A stretch of DNA of 64,000 nucleotides. Source: Triangularia verruculosa (taxonomy: Eukaryota > Ascomycota > Sordariomycetes > Sordariales > Podosporaceae). The position numbers and the translations under genes are program-made. The notes beneath the pieces are model-generated. The model saw nothing but the letters and a program-made list of their open reading frames with translations. It made no database searches and was not told the origin of the DNA. Position 1 is the first letter of the stretch; every line of letters begins with the position of its first letter. The stretch covers positions 434,001 to 498,000 of the forward strand of contig MU863875.1 of the NCBI GenBank assembly GCA_033296885.1. The letters are read 5' to 3'. Shown piece after piece: positions 1-11,281 of this stretch.

Positions 1-498
1 CGCTACCAACTGACGACAAGCCTCGTTGAAAATAACTGCCCGTCTTCTCTATCCTCTCCATGGTGATACCTCAGTATGAATATCGGTCATTATGAGGAAC
101 CGCGAAACAAATACCGGCATCAAAACGAATATGAGACATTTCTTCAGCTCTGAGTCTCAAGAGTCAAGATATCGCCGCCATCCTACACTGTAAATGTCAC
201 TCTCGGCCCTCACAAGTGGACCCTGTTAGTCAAAAACCCACAGCGGTTAGTTGGCCAGTGCGCAGTTTTTGATGCCCGTCGTGTACCCGGGATTTGCCGG
301 ACCAATTTTTTAAGGTCCCTTTTCCCGAAAGCCCGCCCCGACCTCACTTTTTCCAAAAAGGCTCATCCACTGCCAAACGACGTCGGATCTCTTTCCACAA
401 GTCCCAATTGACTCCCCTTCTTGAATCTCGAGCCCCCGAGCCTTCAGGAACCAACTCCACTCAATCTTCCAGTCCGACTCTTCATCACAGTCTTCAAG
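1..498. other. Upstream region of the phosphate carrier gene
   Basis: No reading frame here has gene-like codon use. The last 120 bases before the carrier ATG are rich in pyrimidines and A, as is usual for fungal leaders. It is presumably promoter and 5' leader; no TATA box or other site could be defined. Confidence 0.5.
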
Positions 499-1606
499 AT
501 GGCCACCAAGACCGAGACCCAGCCCCAACTGAGCGGCATTGACCTCTACTCCAGATTCGCCCTTGCCGGTGCCATCGGCTGCTCCGTCACCCATGGTGCC
601 CTCACCCCCGTCGATGTGTAGGTCCCCGAGTCTTTGCGCCGGCGAGATGCGATTGCGCCTTACTGACTTTCAACCCCCCCTCCAGCGTCAAGACTCGCAT
701 CCAGCTCGACCCCATCACCTACAACAGGGGCATGATTGGTGGCTTCAAGCAGGTCATCAAGAATGAGGGTGCTGGTGCCCTCCTCACCGGTGTCGGCCCT
801 ACCTTCGCCGGTTACTTCCTCCAGGGCGCCCTGAAGTTCGGTGGTTACGAGCTGTTCAAGCAGCAGGCCATCAACTATCTCGGCTACGAGAACGCCTCCA
901 AGTACCGCACCGGTGTCTACCTCGCCTCCTCCGCCTTGGCCGAGTTCTTCGCCGATATTGCCCTCTGCCCCCTTGAGGCCACCCGTATCCGCCTCGTGTC
1001 CGAGCCCACCTACGCCAACGGCCTCGTCGGTGGCTTCACCAAGATGCTCAAGAACGAGGGTGTCGGCGCCTTCTACGCCGGCTTCGGCCCCATTCTGTTC
1101 AAGCAGTATGTTCCTCCGGAAGCCTAGCAACAGTGTAGCATGTACTGACCGTAACCAGGATTCCTTACACCATGGCCAAGTTCGTCGTGTACGAGAAGAC
1201 CGCCGAGGCCATCTACAAGGTCTACCCCAAGAAGGACATGTCCAGCACCCTCCAGACTGTTACCAACCTTAGTTCCGGTCTCGTTGCCGGTCTCGTCGCT
1301 GCTGTCGTCTCCCAGCCCGCCGACACCATGTTGAGCAAGATCAACAAGACCCCCGGCGCTCCCGGCGAGGGCACCACCAGCCGTCTCATCAAGATCGCCA
1401 AGGAGCTCGGCTGGAAGGGCTCCTACACCGGCATCGGTGCCCGTCTCGTCATGGTCGGCACCCTTACCGCCTTCCAGTTCGCCATCTACGGTGACATCAA
1501 GAAGGCTCTTGGTATGTTTTGTTTGGGCAATCATAGATCTATCGGATAACCAATGCTAACGTTGTTCCTAACAGGCGCCACTGGCGGTGTCGAGATCGGC
1601 AAATAA
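499..1606 (+). CDS. MIR1: Mitochondrial phosphate carrier protein
   Basis: A member of the mitochondrial carrier family that imports inorganic phosphate across the inner membrane for ATP synthesis. Exons by splice signal and frame: 499-617, 686-1105, 1159-1511, 1575-1606, giving 307 residues. The three carrier repeats are visible: PVDVVKTR at about 37-44 (rebuilt exactly across the first intron), PLEATRIR at about 135-141 and PADTMLSKI at about 233-241. The degenerate second and third signatures and the overall length are those of the phosphate carrier rather than an ADP/ATP carrier. The N-terminus is short with no long presequence, as in yeast Mir1. The start is the first ATG of the open frame. 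The last exon codes only 10 residues. The family is certain; phosphate specificity is inferred from overall resemblance to Mir1/PiC. Confidence 0.93.
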
Positions 1607-2990
1607 GCAACTTGACCAGTCAATAGTGCCGGTGTAGCCCAGCAAGGGTGGTGATCTATCCCCATTCTTGTGTGGGGTCAGGGAGGATGGAGGGGCTATG
1701 ATGGGTGGAGAAAGGGGGAGAAAAATCGACGCTGCTGTTGTTACGACCTGAATGACAGCTCCAAAACAAAAACGACCAACAACAGGCAGGGTATGTTGCT
1801 CGCTTTTTACACATGGGAAGGGTGTTATTTTCCGGTTTCTGTTTGCTGCATTTCCGGGATGAAGCCTTTCGCTATTTCTTTTGTTGTGTATGGCTATAAT
1901 ACTCTATGGGCAGGGATCTGGGAATTGTATCTGAGTTTTTTTTGTCTTGGGCGATTAAAAAGTGTGCTTTCAAAGAGACCTATAGAGCGATAGATCGGAG
2001 AGCACTTTCGGGAGACAAAAAGAAGAGAAGCAACGACACGCATCCTGTGCCTGGAGTGTTGGCTAGATGTATAATAGTCGAGATTTTCTGTCATGATAGA
2101 GATTTCTTTGTCACTCTTGTTTCTGATAGAGGTGTGAGTGAGGACCGTTCATGGGAAGGGGTTCTTGAGCAGGTGACGCCCCTTTTACCCCTGAATGGGA
2201 ATTCGGGGTACGTGACCCGAAGTGCAGGTCCTTTGATATATCCGCATATTTTCCCACTATATCCATCTTTTCTGAATCTTCATTACTGACTGTGAGCAGT
2301 ACAGTGGCTGTTCTTGCAGCTGCCAATGTCGAGATTACTGTTGGGCACCTTGCCAGTCAGATGGTCACTTCGCTGTCATGGTCATGCACGATGCCATTCC
2401 CATAGATCACGGAGTTCACGGAGATAACGAGTTATATCGGGTTCAACCATCAAGACCATATAAAACGAGGAGAGAGCCGCTTACGCACGATAGGTACCAC
2501 TCGTTTAAGCTCAGATGAGATTTTACAATAGAAAAGCGCCTGCTTACGATGTTCATCAAAGACTCATTCTCCCACGAGTCCTCTCATCTCGTGCCAACGC
2601 TGTTTCAAGATAATGTAGCTCCGCTTGCGCACGATGCTCCTGAGCTCAGCAGCGTTTACGTGCCATACCAACTACGAAAGCTCAGATGGAGAGCGAATCT
2701 GGGCTCTGTATCTCCAAGTGAACATCAAAATCACCATGCTCCTGACTTGCTCCTGAGCTTTACCCTCACCACCTACCTGTCCCTGATTCACTTGATAAGC
2801 CGAGAGCAACCATCACACGCACACCAAGCGGGTCTCTTTCACCTGGAAGGCCACAAAAATCACCCAATACTTTCTCACTACCGTCTTTTCTCTCCCTCTC
2901 TCTCTTCCTCAACATCATCGACCTCATCTTCTCTACTTCCACCACCAAAACACCCCCCTCTCTCTCTTTCCCTTCGTTACCTCGCCAACC
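1607..2990. other. Intergenic, no gene seen
   Basis: This holds the 3' end of the carrier transcript and the upstream region of the next gene. Short open stretches show no codon bias, splice structure or recognisable protein. From about 2870 to 2990 it becomes a C/T/A-rich leader-like tract running into the next ATG. Confidence 0.5.
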
Positions 2991-3764
2991 ATGGCCATAA
3001 TCAAGATGAACTCGGCCCTCTTCTCCCTCGCCTTGCTCAACGGCGTGATCACCCTCATCTGGGTCGCCACCATCATCTGCATCAACGTCGGCCGCCCCCC
3101 CACCACCACCACTCCCCCGGCAGCCAAACCCAGCGACATCATCATCACCGCCCGCTCTCTCGCCAACACCACCTTCCCCAACAGCACCGCCCCCACAGAC
3201 GACCTAACCTCCAAACCCCGCCCCGTCTCCTGCGGCGAAGCCAACATCCTCCTAGCCGGCATCCCCCCTTACCACCCCCTCGTAACCACCTCGGGCTTCG
3301 ATCCCGATTTCATCTCCCAGCTCCTCTCCAACGACACCGCCCTCCTCGTTTCCTCCGGCTACAACGTCCGGATGCTACTATTCGGTCCCGAACAGCCTTT
3401 GTCTCTCCTGCAGGAACAAATGGCCGACATCGACTGCTGGCACGGGACTGGAGTCGGGTTTGGGGAGCGTGGGACGACCGATGAGGAGCTTACAATCAGA
3501 TTTGAGGATACTATGGATTTTTTTCGGAAAACGGTGCCAAGGGGCCCGATTATGTTTAATAGCAGTCCTACTACTTTTTTGCCGGCATTGCAAAGGCATT
3601 TTCCGATTGAGGGGGGGGTTGATTGTGAGAGGGAGGGGAGGCCGGGGAAGTTACTGGTAAGTAGGAAAGTGGAAAAAAAAAGGGGGGATGAGATGCTAAC
3701 AGGAGAATAGGGGTTCAGGGTTTTTTGTGATGAGAGTGTTTGTAAGAAGGCGGGGAGTAGGTAA
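2991..3764 (+). CDS. Membrane-anchored or secreted protein of unknown function
   Basis: Two exons, 2991-3656 and 3711-3764, give 239 residues. The intron has a GTAAGT donor, a GCTAAC branch point and a TAG acceptor. An apparently earlier AG directly after the branch point was not used because it is too close. Residues about 8-31 form one hydrophobic segment (signal anchor or uncleaved signal peptide), followed by a Thr/Pro-rich linker with N-glycosylation sequons. The rest is a compact domain starting near PVSCGEANILL with the motif WHGTGVGFGERGT in its middle. From memory, a similar domain occurs in uncharacterised fungal proteins, with no enzymatic role known to me. Cysteines in the last exon may pair with those of the domain. 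ATG at 3006 is an alternative start that keeps the hydrophobic segment. Confidence 0.75.
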
Positions 3765-5152
3765 CGGAGTGGGACGTGTTGACTGCACTACCTACCTACC
3801 TACCCCGTTCGGTCAAACTTGATTACGGGATGATGGCGTAGATGCATTGGGGGAAAGGATGATATGAGGGGGATATATATGGGAATGCTATGGTGAGGGA
3901 AATCAGAGGAGAGATTTGGGAGCCGCGCGCGGAATGATACCCCCCTTGATTTTCTTTCTGTTTTCTTGTTTTATTTTTGGTGTTTTTGTTTTGGCGTTTT
4001 GCTGTTATTGGATACCTGGTTCTAGCCTGCTCTGTATATTGTTATCTTGAATACTGCTAGAGCTTTAGATAGAGGGTTATTGGATTTGCCTGTTCGGTGG
4101 TTACCCCGGAGCTCGGGATCGCGGGCCGGTCCCACTTCGAGCTCCAGGCCGGGGAGTGACGTCAAGTGTTCGGGATCGGGGGTAGCTTCCGTCCGGTGAT
4201 GATGACAGCCCGTACTTGCAATCTTATATTCGTGAAATAATTTGAATTGTGTAACTGCCCAACACAAATATAATTGTTTATGCAATCAGCATCACTGCTT
4301 CTTCAACCTTGACCAGACTTGACCACAACATGTCACCTCCACCGACATAGACCAAACCTCACAAACCACTACTCTTACTACCATTCCTCACCTCCCTATA
4401 ACAAATCCCTTTAGTTATATCTAACCCTTCCCGATCTTACCTACGTTCTATTGCTGTTCTTCTCCGCATCTTCCAGAACATCCGAGCTCCGTTACACCAA
4501 CACGCCCCAGAGAGCACAGCATTCTGCTTTCTCTAACCAATACTATCAATTTACCCTAAAAAATATCACATAGCGCAATGTCCGATAGTATAAGTTCCCA
4601 TAATCTGGACCCGACCTACAAATACGACATAAATGGTTAGCGGCACAGTCCCGGGAAGGAATCAGGGCTAAACAAACCACGTTTTTTTCACCCGCCGCTT
4701 CTCCTCTCCTGGCCACCCCGCGGTTGACAAAATAGTTTTATACTAGCTATACACCCCTTGGCTATCACTCGGGAGCATATTGGGATATGGTTTGTGTAAC
4801 ACCTTCAGTCATTACACAAGATAAAAGTGTGAAAAGAACCAAAGTGCAAAAAGGCAAAGACGTGAAGGATAAGAGTATCATGTTCCTTAGATACTGTTCT
4901 CTGCGAATGCCCTTCTCCACATCTGCATGCATGCCCTCACAACCTCAATAAACCAAAACGCCACCCACCCTACAACACCGAGGTATATCCTCCTCTTGTA
5001 TGCATCCAGCCACCCTTACCAAGTGAACAATCATTCCAACAAACGAACGTAGGGTATAATCCAACTCGAGGTAAAATCAAAACGGGGTATCAAGAGAATG
5101 CCAGAAAGAGACCAAACCCTTCCCTTTCAACAATCCAAACTTAAGTAGTCCC
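3765..5152. other. Intergenic between convergent genes
   Basis: The genes on both sides end toward this region, so it holds two 3' ends. A T-rich run with little else lies at about 3950-4000, a likely transcript end for the left gene. CTAC repeats occur at about 3788-3803. No coding frame could be supported. Confidence 0.5.
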
Positions 5153-6913
5153 CTAAAACTCCCTCGCCTTGACCGGCTCTCGCCCAAACAAACTACGATC
5201 ATCATCGTACTCCTCCGCCCATCTTCCTCCCCTCAAGTGGCTCTCGGTAGGTGGCTCAACCCTCGCCCCCGACTCCCCTTCCACAACCCCCTCACTCATC
5301 CCCGACAACTTCTTCCCATTCCTCAATTCCCAACTCCCCACCCTTTCCCTCCTCTGCCCTTTACCACCGATAAACTCAACATCTTTATCCCCTTCCTTTT
5401 TCTCACCCCCTTTGAACCCCCCCTTAGCAATGCTATAAAACCTCACCCCACCTAGCCACATCAACAACCCCGTCACCAACCCCAGTACACCCACAGTGAC
5501 CGCCGCCCCAATCGCCCCCGCAGCCGCTGGATCCATTCCTTGCCCACTCCCACGATAATACCTCCCCGGATAACCCCCCTCATCTACAGTGGTAGACTGA
5601 CAAAACGTCGCCGCAGAACCACAACTCCCGCACCAGCCCGCCCAACCACCCTTGACTCCCACATCACTCATCCGCTTCTCAAACTCACCAAAATCCAGGA
5701 CAGGAAAGTTTACACCAGTTTCAAACAGCGAATACACCCGCAACCGTGACTCCGGCGCAGTAGAGTTCTTGTAAAGGAAGCGAACCTTGAGATCCTTCAT
5801 CTCGGGGTACTCCTCCTTCCCATCCCTCCCCGTACTCGTATCCACCGTAGAAAACAGCTCAAACAGCATCACACCTCCCGGATAGGGCAACTCCCGATAA
5901 AGTTCCCTCGAAGCTCCCGCGTCAAGGCGGGAGAGGGCGAAGAACGCGATGAAAGGCTCAAAAGAGGTGAACATTAGGTTGAGCTTATTGGTGAGCCCTG
6001 CAGAGCGGATGTTGTCTAGCAATAGCTGTCTTGTGTGCGTGGCTAGGGTTCGACCAGCGATGGACCGGATCGGAATGGAAAGGTTGCCGTGGCGAGAGCG
6101 GATTTCAGACGAAGCGAGATCGCGGAGGCGCGGGATCTCTCCTTCTGCAAAGACGGGAGATAGCTTTTGGTTGTGGAGGTGCTGGTAGTTGGCGTAGTCG
6201 TAGATGTTGTAGGCTTGACGGAAGTCGAGCTGAGTCAATGGGAGGGAGCTAGAGTTGAAGATACGGGGGTACAGGGAGGCGTAAAACGAGGAGGAAGTAG
6301 TGAGGTTCGATGCCGGAGTTGACTCCTTAGGAAAATTCGACATTGCTTGCAGAAAGGAAGGGCAATGCGAGGACCCGTCAAGGTATATGCTGTTTGGGTT
6401 GAACAGCCTTGAAGCGGTCTGGATTTGGGGATATTGGTATCCACCCATAGGGTAGTTTACTATCGTCCCGTTGGCGAGAGTTGCGGCCGTCATGCCACCG
6501 GTAGCATTGGCGAAAGCTTGAGTGATTGGGGGGTAGAGGCCTTGGAAGAAGGCCATGGCAGAAGCGACGTTGTAGCTGTCGGTGGTGGACATGACTTTGA
6601 GTTGCTGGTTGTTGATTGCGTAGCGCTCTATCCCGCTAATGGGCGCGACGTCGTCGAGACCATTATTGTCGATGTTATCGTCGCCATTGTCAGACTGGGC
6701 AGATTTCCAGAGGTAGCGGTCTCGAAGGGCAGAACCCTGGGTTTTGAGCTGCTGCGCGCCGAGGGGGGTCAGAGTTGGGTTGTCAGAGAGTAGGGGGGTG
6801 CGGTCGCCATAGAGGATCCAAGCCACTGAAGACCATACTCGTTCGTTGGATTGGGCGAGGGTGGTGGTAGTCAGGAGGGCGGCGATAAGGACCGCGGGAG
6901 AGAGGGGGCCCAT
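5153..6913 (-). CDS. Histidine acid phosphatase-fold type I membrane protein, active site lost
   Basis: One exon, 586 residues. Residues 1-20 are a signal peptide ending near LAQS. The mature N-terminus contains WILYGDRTPLL at about 32-42, exactly where branch 2 histidine phosphatases carry RHGxRxP. Gly, Arg, Thr and Pro are kept, but the catalytic Arg-His pair is Leu34-Tyr35. No clear His-Asp proton-donor pair is seen in the C-terminal half, where a segment around TSFEPF stands. Many N-glycosylation sequons follow, then a cysteine-rich CGSCGSAATFC stretch, a transmembrane helix at about 467-489 and a basic cytoplasmic tail of about 95 residues. I read it as a cell-surface pseudoenzyme that keeps the fold. 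It has no frameshift or internal stop, so it looks like a maintained gene. An unusual but active enzyme cannot be excluded. Confidence 0.82.
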   Translation of the reverse strand: MGPLSPAVLIAALLTTTTLAQSNERVWSSVAWILYGDRTPLLSDNPTLTPLGAQQLKTQGSALRDRYLWKSAQSDNGDDNIDNNGLDDVAPISGIERYAINNQQLKVMSTTDSYNVASAMAFFQGLYPPITQAFANATGGMTAATLANGTIVNYPMGGYQYPQIQTASRLFNPNSIYLDGSSHCPSFLQAMSNFPKESTPASNLTTSSSFYASLYPRIFNSSSLPLTQLDFRQAYNIYDYANYQHLHNQKLSPVFAEGEIPRLRDLASSEIRSRHGNLSIPIRSIAGRTLATHTRQLLLDNIRSAGLTNKLNLMFTSFEPFIAFFALSRLDAGASRELYRELPYPGGVMLFELFSTVDTSTGRDGKEEYPEMKDLKVRFLYKNSTAPESRLRVYSLFETGVNFPVLDFGEFEKRMSDVGVKGGWAGWCGSCGSAATFCQSTTVDEGGYPGRYYRGSGQGMDPAAAGAIGAAVTVGVLGLVTGLLMWLGGVRFYSIAKGGFKGGEKKEGDKDVEFIGGKGQRRERVGSWELRNGKKLSGMSEGVVEGESGARVEPPTESHLRGGRWAEEYDDDRSLFGREPVKAREF

Positions 6914-8859
6914 CCTGTCAAGATGATCAGGATGTAAGGAGTGGATGAGCGGTGGTTAACACATGCAGATGAGAGAGAAGTGAGGCTCTAGGGAACAAAA
7001 TCTAGGATTTGAGTTATCGTAGGTGTGGGAGAAACTAAGGATGTTCAGCTCAGGCCAAAAGAAGGCCCGAAGATTTCTTTACAGAATCAGAGCCTCCAGG
7101 AAGCTCTCACCGAGTCCGGCATGATAAACAAGGAAAGAGCCCAAACTTGGAAGTGAGCTCTTATCAGCCTGTCAGTGTATGCCTCGGAGCTTTCCACCAG
7201 ACCTGCCTGACTCTCTCCTACTGGCTTCTTTGTCCGGTGTGCATGGTGTGCTCACGGATCAGGCCTGCTTTCGGCGGGGAAAGCAGGGAAGCGACAACCC
7301 TCCAGCTCTCAGCTCTCACACGTCACATTTGGACGGTTAGATGCAAGCAGTTGGTCGGCAGATGAGGGGTATCCAGCCAGAAAGCACGACATGGGAAGCA
7401 ACCTCCCGTCGAACTGCCCCTCGCGACTGATAAAGCTGAGAGGAAAGAGCTATCGATAAGAATTGGCGATACACGGATGGCACGTGCGCTGACGTTGACA
7501 GGAAGCGGGGCCAATCAGCAGGGATCGCCGTAAGTGCTTGCAGGGGAGGTGATCCGCTATTGCAACGCCAAGAGACTAGAACAAATCCATCGTGTTGGTG
7601 CTGACCTCCAAAGGCTGTCGGGACAGAACAAGCGGAATCATTCTCCGAATCAGTGAGTTTGTCGTTGTTGTTTTCTCCGTCTTCAGTTCTCAGACCTTTG
7701 ATCGGAACTTGTGAGCTCATATTGACAGGCTAGAGAAGGACAGAGCTGAGAGGCTGTCGTCGTGGATAAACGAGACCCCACACGGCTCTCTGGATCGACG
7801 GGTAGCGGTGTTGGCCGCGATCTGTTGGGCCCTGCAAGGCTGGCAGTGCAGGGTTCAGGTCTTGGACCAACGCTTCCCCAAGTCTTGACAAAGCATTGTC
7901 GAAAATGTCTTACGGATCAAATGCCAAACGGGATTGGTCTCAAACTTACGAGTCTGCATATGTGCTCCCTGTGTTTACCAGAAACAATCACGACATCATC
8001 ACTTGTCAGGAGGTCCAGCTAGCAAAGTAGGAACGCGGCAAAGATGAGGGGACGTTTCTCTCAGACACGGGCTCCCCGCCTCTCTGGACCCGTCGCTTTT
8101 TTTACACCTCAGGTACCTGTCCTGGGCACTCCAGCTTCGTCCCGATCGGGGTCCTCCTCACTGGGCTCTGAGGTCAGCAACACCAATAAAGTCGCATTCA
8201 GCCACGATCCTCGGCGTTCTGTGCCGTCAACAGAGAACACTGGACCTGCTAGAGAGAAAACAAACTGGACCTGACAGCTGAGAGTTTGCTAGAAAACCCC
8301 GTCTGTTTCCATTGGTCAATTTGCCGCCATCACACCCCAAAGCGCCCAAGTCAATACGCATAACATCAACAAGATGAATATTGATCAGAAACATGGCCGA
8401 GATGCCCGGCTTTCAAAGTCCTTTTGCAAGCAGTAGACGCGTTTCACCAGCTTAGCAGCTTCGGTTTTCTACAGCGAGTTCAATAACGGTGCCGCCCCGC
8501 CGCCTCCGGACCCCAACACAATCAGGAGGTCTTGAAGGAAGGAAAAAGGTGGGTTCAATCGCCGAGCGAGCGTGAGCACGAGAGCGGCGTGCAGCGAAAC
8601 CCCCCGGTGTGCTGCTGCACCCAAGTCCCTTCTGGGAATGGAAATTGCGCTGTTGGCCCTTGGGTCTCGTTAATCTTTCCTCTTCTCTTTTTCGTGCATT
8701 CCTCTTTCCATCTTCAGACAAGACCTTCAAACGACAAACACCAAGGGATCGTGCAACCTTTTTGTGTCGAGTGTAGAAACATCAACAACACCAAGCTGCG
8801 ACATTGGATGGTTTGACGACAATCGACATCGGATCACAAACGAGCAGGTCGGCTCAGCT
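6914..8859. other. Intergenic between divergent genes
   Basis: This is 1.9 kb between two head-to-head genes for surface proteins, so it should hold both promoters. Open stretches on both strands lack codon bias. An open frame runs into the right-hand gene from about 8764, but its only early start is GTG, so it is treated as leader. No RNA gene was recognised. Confidence 0.5.
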
Positions 8860-10229
8860 ATGGCGGCCATCGGTCCTTTGACCACGACCTTCTCGGCCCC
8901 GTCAAGTTGCTCGACGGCCTTTTCCAACTTTTATGAGGTTTTTGAGGGCGATAAGGATTCGAGTTATGTCCAGGGACCGCTATTTCCAACACATAAAGAT
9001 TGCTTTCCGAGCGGCTATGACCCAGCACCGACGAAGTACTATTCGCCAGGATTCTGCCCGCAGGAGTATACGGCTGCGTGCTCGAGTATCCGAACGTCGA
9101 GTACGGTGACAGAAACGGCCATTGCTTGCTGTCCAAAGTAAGTTTGTATCTCATGATCATGATGATTGCGATGCTAACAATTCACTAGCTATGGAGTCAA
9201 GTACACCTGCGCAACCGAATCGCAACCAGAATCCGGCTGCACAACCGTCTGGCAGAGCGGTGCCGGCGCTTTCGAACCAATCGTTGTCAAAAACTCTACC
9301 ATCGTCAGCACAGCAACCGTCACGCTACGAGGAGGCGCCATATCAGCCTACCCAGTTCAAATCCGTTTTCAAGCGTCTGACCTCTCCGTATGTGCTCCAT
9401 TCCCCATCCCTTTCACATGACTAACGCCCATCAGAATGCCCTCACACCTTCAAGAACAGCCGCCATCCCACCGGCAACCGACGTTCTCCTTCCCCCAGAT
9501 ACCTCTTCGTCATCGTCCTCGGGCCTCAGCTCAACAGCAATAATCGGCATCGTAGTCGGCTGTGGTCTCGGCTTCTTCATCCTTTTTTCGTCACTATGTC
9601 TCTGGTGCTACATGCGCCGACGCAGAAAACAATACTCCTCCCAACCAGCCCCCCGATCAGGCGCCCCTTCACATAACGACGACCAAAGCACCCGCTCTCG
9701 CCCCCAAATGTCTTATGATAAGGCAAGTCAGCACACGGCGCCTACCCCTTCCTACAGATCTCAACGCTCCCATCGTTCGTCTTGTCTTCATCACAATGTC
9801 ACGCCAGGAAGCATCCCCGAGCACGCTGAAGCTCCTCCCGTTCCACCCAAAGAAAAGTATGTCTCATATAAGGCCATTCCACCCCCTTATGAGCTGTCAG
9901 AAGAAGCATCTCCACGGCTGGGTGGGGGGTATGGCAAGAGGAGCCACTCTTTGCTTCATAGCCCGGGTAGCAAAAAGAGTCACGGAAGAGGGGATAGCGG
10001 GGTGATGTACGGGGTTGGGATTCAAGTGCCGATTGGGACGAGGGCTCCGGCCGAGCTGGAGGCCGAGGTACCCGAGGATGTGGTCAGGGGGAGGGATAGA
10101 GCTGCCAGCCCAGAGAGTGCGATGACGGGGTGGACGGGGATGACTGGAGTGACAAATGCAACGGGAAGTAGCGGGTTGACGGATACGAGGATGGGAAGAG
10201 GGGCTGCTAGTCCCATGGGGTGGCTGTGA
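8860..10229 (+). CDS. Single-pass cell-surface protein with cysteine-rich ectodomain
   Basis: Exons 8860-9137, 9189-9387 and 9435-10229 give 423 residues; both introns have a CTAAC branch point. The N-terminal part (about 1-100) has spaced cysteines with CFPSGYDP and YYSPGFCP motifs and ends in CCPNYGVKYTC, rebuilt across intron 1. A Ser-rich linker is followed by a transmembrane helix at about 193-218, a stop-transfer RRRRK and a long, Pro/Ser-rich cytoplasmic tail with a PPVPPKEK element. From memory, this layout matches fungal proteins often labelled LPXTG-type or Wsc/Mid2-like sensors, but no Wsc domain is present. No classical N-terminal signal peptide is seen, so the helix may act as a signal anchor. 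The role is unknown; wall sensing is a guess. Start: first ATG in frame; the upstream GTG was rejected. Confidence 0.78.
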
Positions 10230-10938
10230 TCTTCTTCTTTTCGTCTTTATGCGGCACCTAAGGGTGGAGGGCAGGACACCGCAGTACAAGCAGCAACAAA
10301 AAAGCATCAGATGGAAGGGAGGACATTTGTTTCACATATATATCAATGTAGGTTAGGGAATGGGGTTAGGGTCTAATGTGTTCATTTACTTGGGAAACGG
10401 GCGCTTGATATGAGCGCACTGGGGTTTGGTTATGTTCGACGGGAAAGGATCTTTGATATCAGTTTGGACTTTTGGGATGGACGATCTTGGAAAGGGACGA
10501 ACGCGGGTTAAGCTGCTCAATGGCGGATGAGGAGAGAACCACGGGTTAATGACACTCTTTGAATTTGTTGCATCTCTATGCGAAATTTTGTATATTACCA
10601 TCATTCTTATCATTTTCATCGCTTCAGTTGCTATGAATTTAAGGACTTTGTGAAGCTGAGAGAGCTAGAATGACATGTCAGGCTCTGCCAGCCCCCGCCA
10701 TCTGTCAGTCACCTGCCCGCCCATCAAACTCAACGACGCGGTGCGCGCCCAAAATGCCAAGCCAAAATTTCCCCCAAGCTGCCAAACCACCTCTCCACTG
10801 ATCGCATTCGCTATCGACAATCCACCGCCGCCTCACCATCACCACATCGCAACGAATCCCACCCACGGATAATCGATCACGCATATCCCCAAAAATATCA
10901 ATCATCAACACAAGAAACGCGGCAATAAGACAGACAGA
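10230..10938. other. Intergenic, no gene seen
   Basis: This contains the 3' end of the surface-protein gene and the promoter of the SmF gene. A C/A-rich tract at about 10700-10935 leads into the SmF start. Nothing else could be supported. Confidence 0.5.
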
Positions 10939-11281
10939 ATGTCCTCCTTCGTCCCCGTCAACCCCCGCCCCTTCCTCCAGGACCTCGTCAACAAGGACGT
11001 GATCGTCCGCCTCAAGTGGAACGAGACAGAATACAAGGGGAGACTAGTGGTGCGTTTCTTTCCTACAACAGAGACGAAGTCCCAGAAGGGAAAAAATGAG
11101 AGAGCTAACAAAGAAACAGAGCATCGACAGCTACATGAACATCCAACTCGCCAACACGGAGGAATTCATCGAGCAAAAGTTTACCGGCACCCTCGGGCAG
11201 GTGCTAATCCGGTGTAATAATGTGCTTTATGTGAGGGGTGCTCCTGAAGGAGAGAAAGGTGGGGACAAGATGGAGGAATGA
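10939..11281 (+). CDS. SMX3: Small nuclear ribonucleoprotein F (Sm protein F)
   Basis: One of the seven Sm proteins that form the ring on U1, U2, U4 and U5 snRNAs. Exons 10939-11049 and 11120-11281 give 90 residues, the usual length. The intron uses a GTGCGT donor, GCTAAC branch and CAG acceptor, and splits the Sm1 motif between GRLV and SIDSYMN. Sm1 covers [19 protein letters not shown] and Sm2 is [11 protein letters not shown] near residues 69-79; the N-terminal [16 protein letters not shown] is typical of SmF. The tail is short and acidic/basic. A little further right lie PRMT5, which methylates other Sm proteins, and the spliceosome-disassembly helicase Prp43. Confidence 0.95.

Noticed and set aside
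2549..3484. 311-codon forward open frame overlapping the membrane-anchored protein
   Set aside because: Its composition (runs of His, Pro, Ser and Arg) is that of an out-of-frame reading of C-rich coding DNA.
8764..8859. Extension of the surface-protein frame upstream of ATG 8860
   Set aside because: Its only start would be GTG, which is not expected for a fungal nuclear gene.
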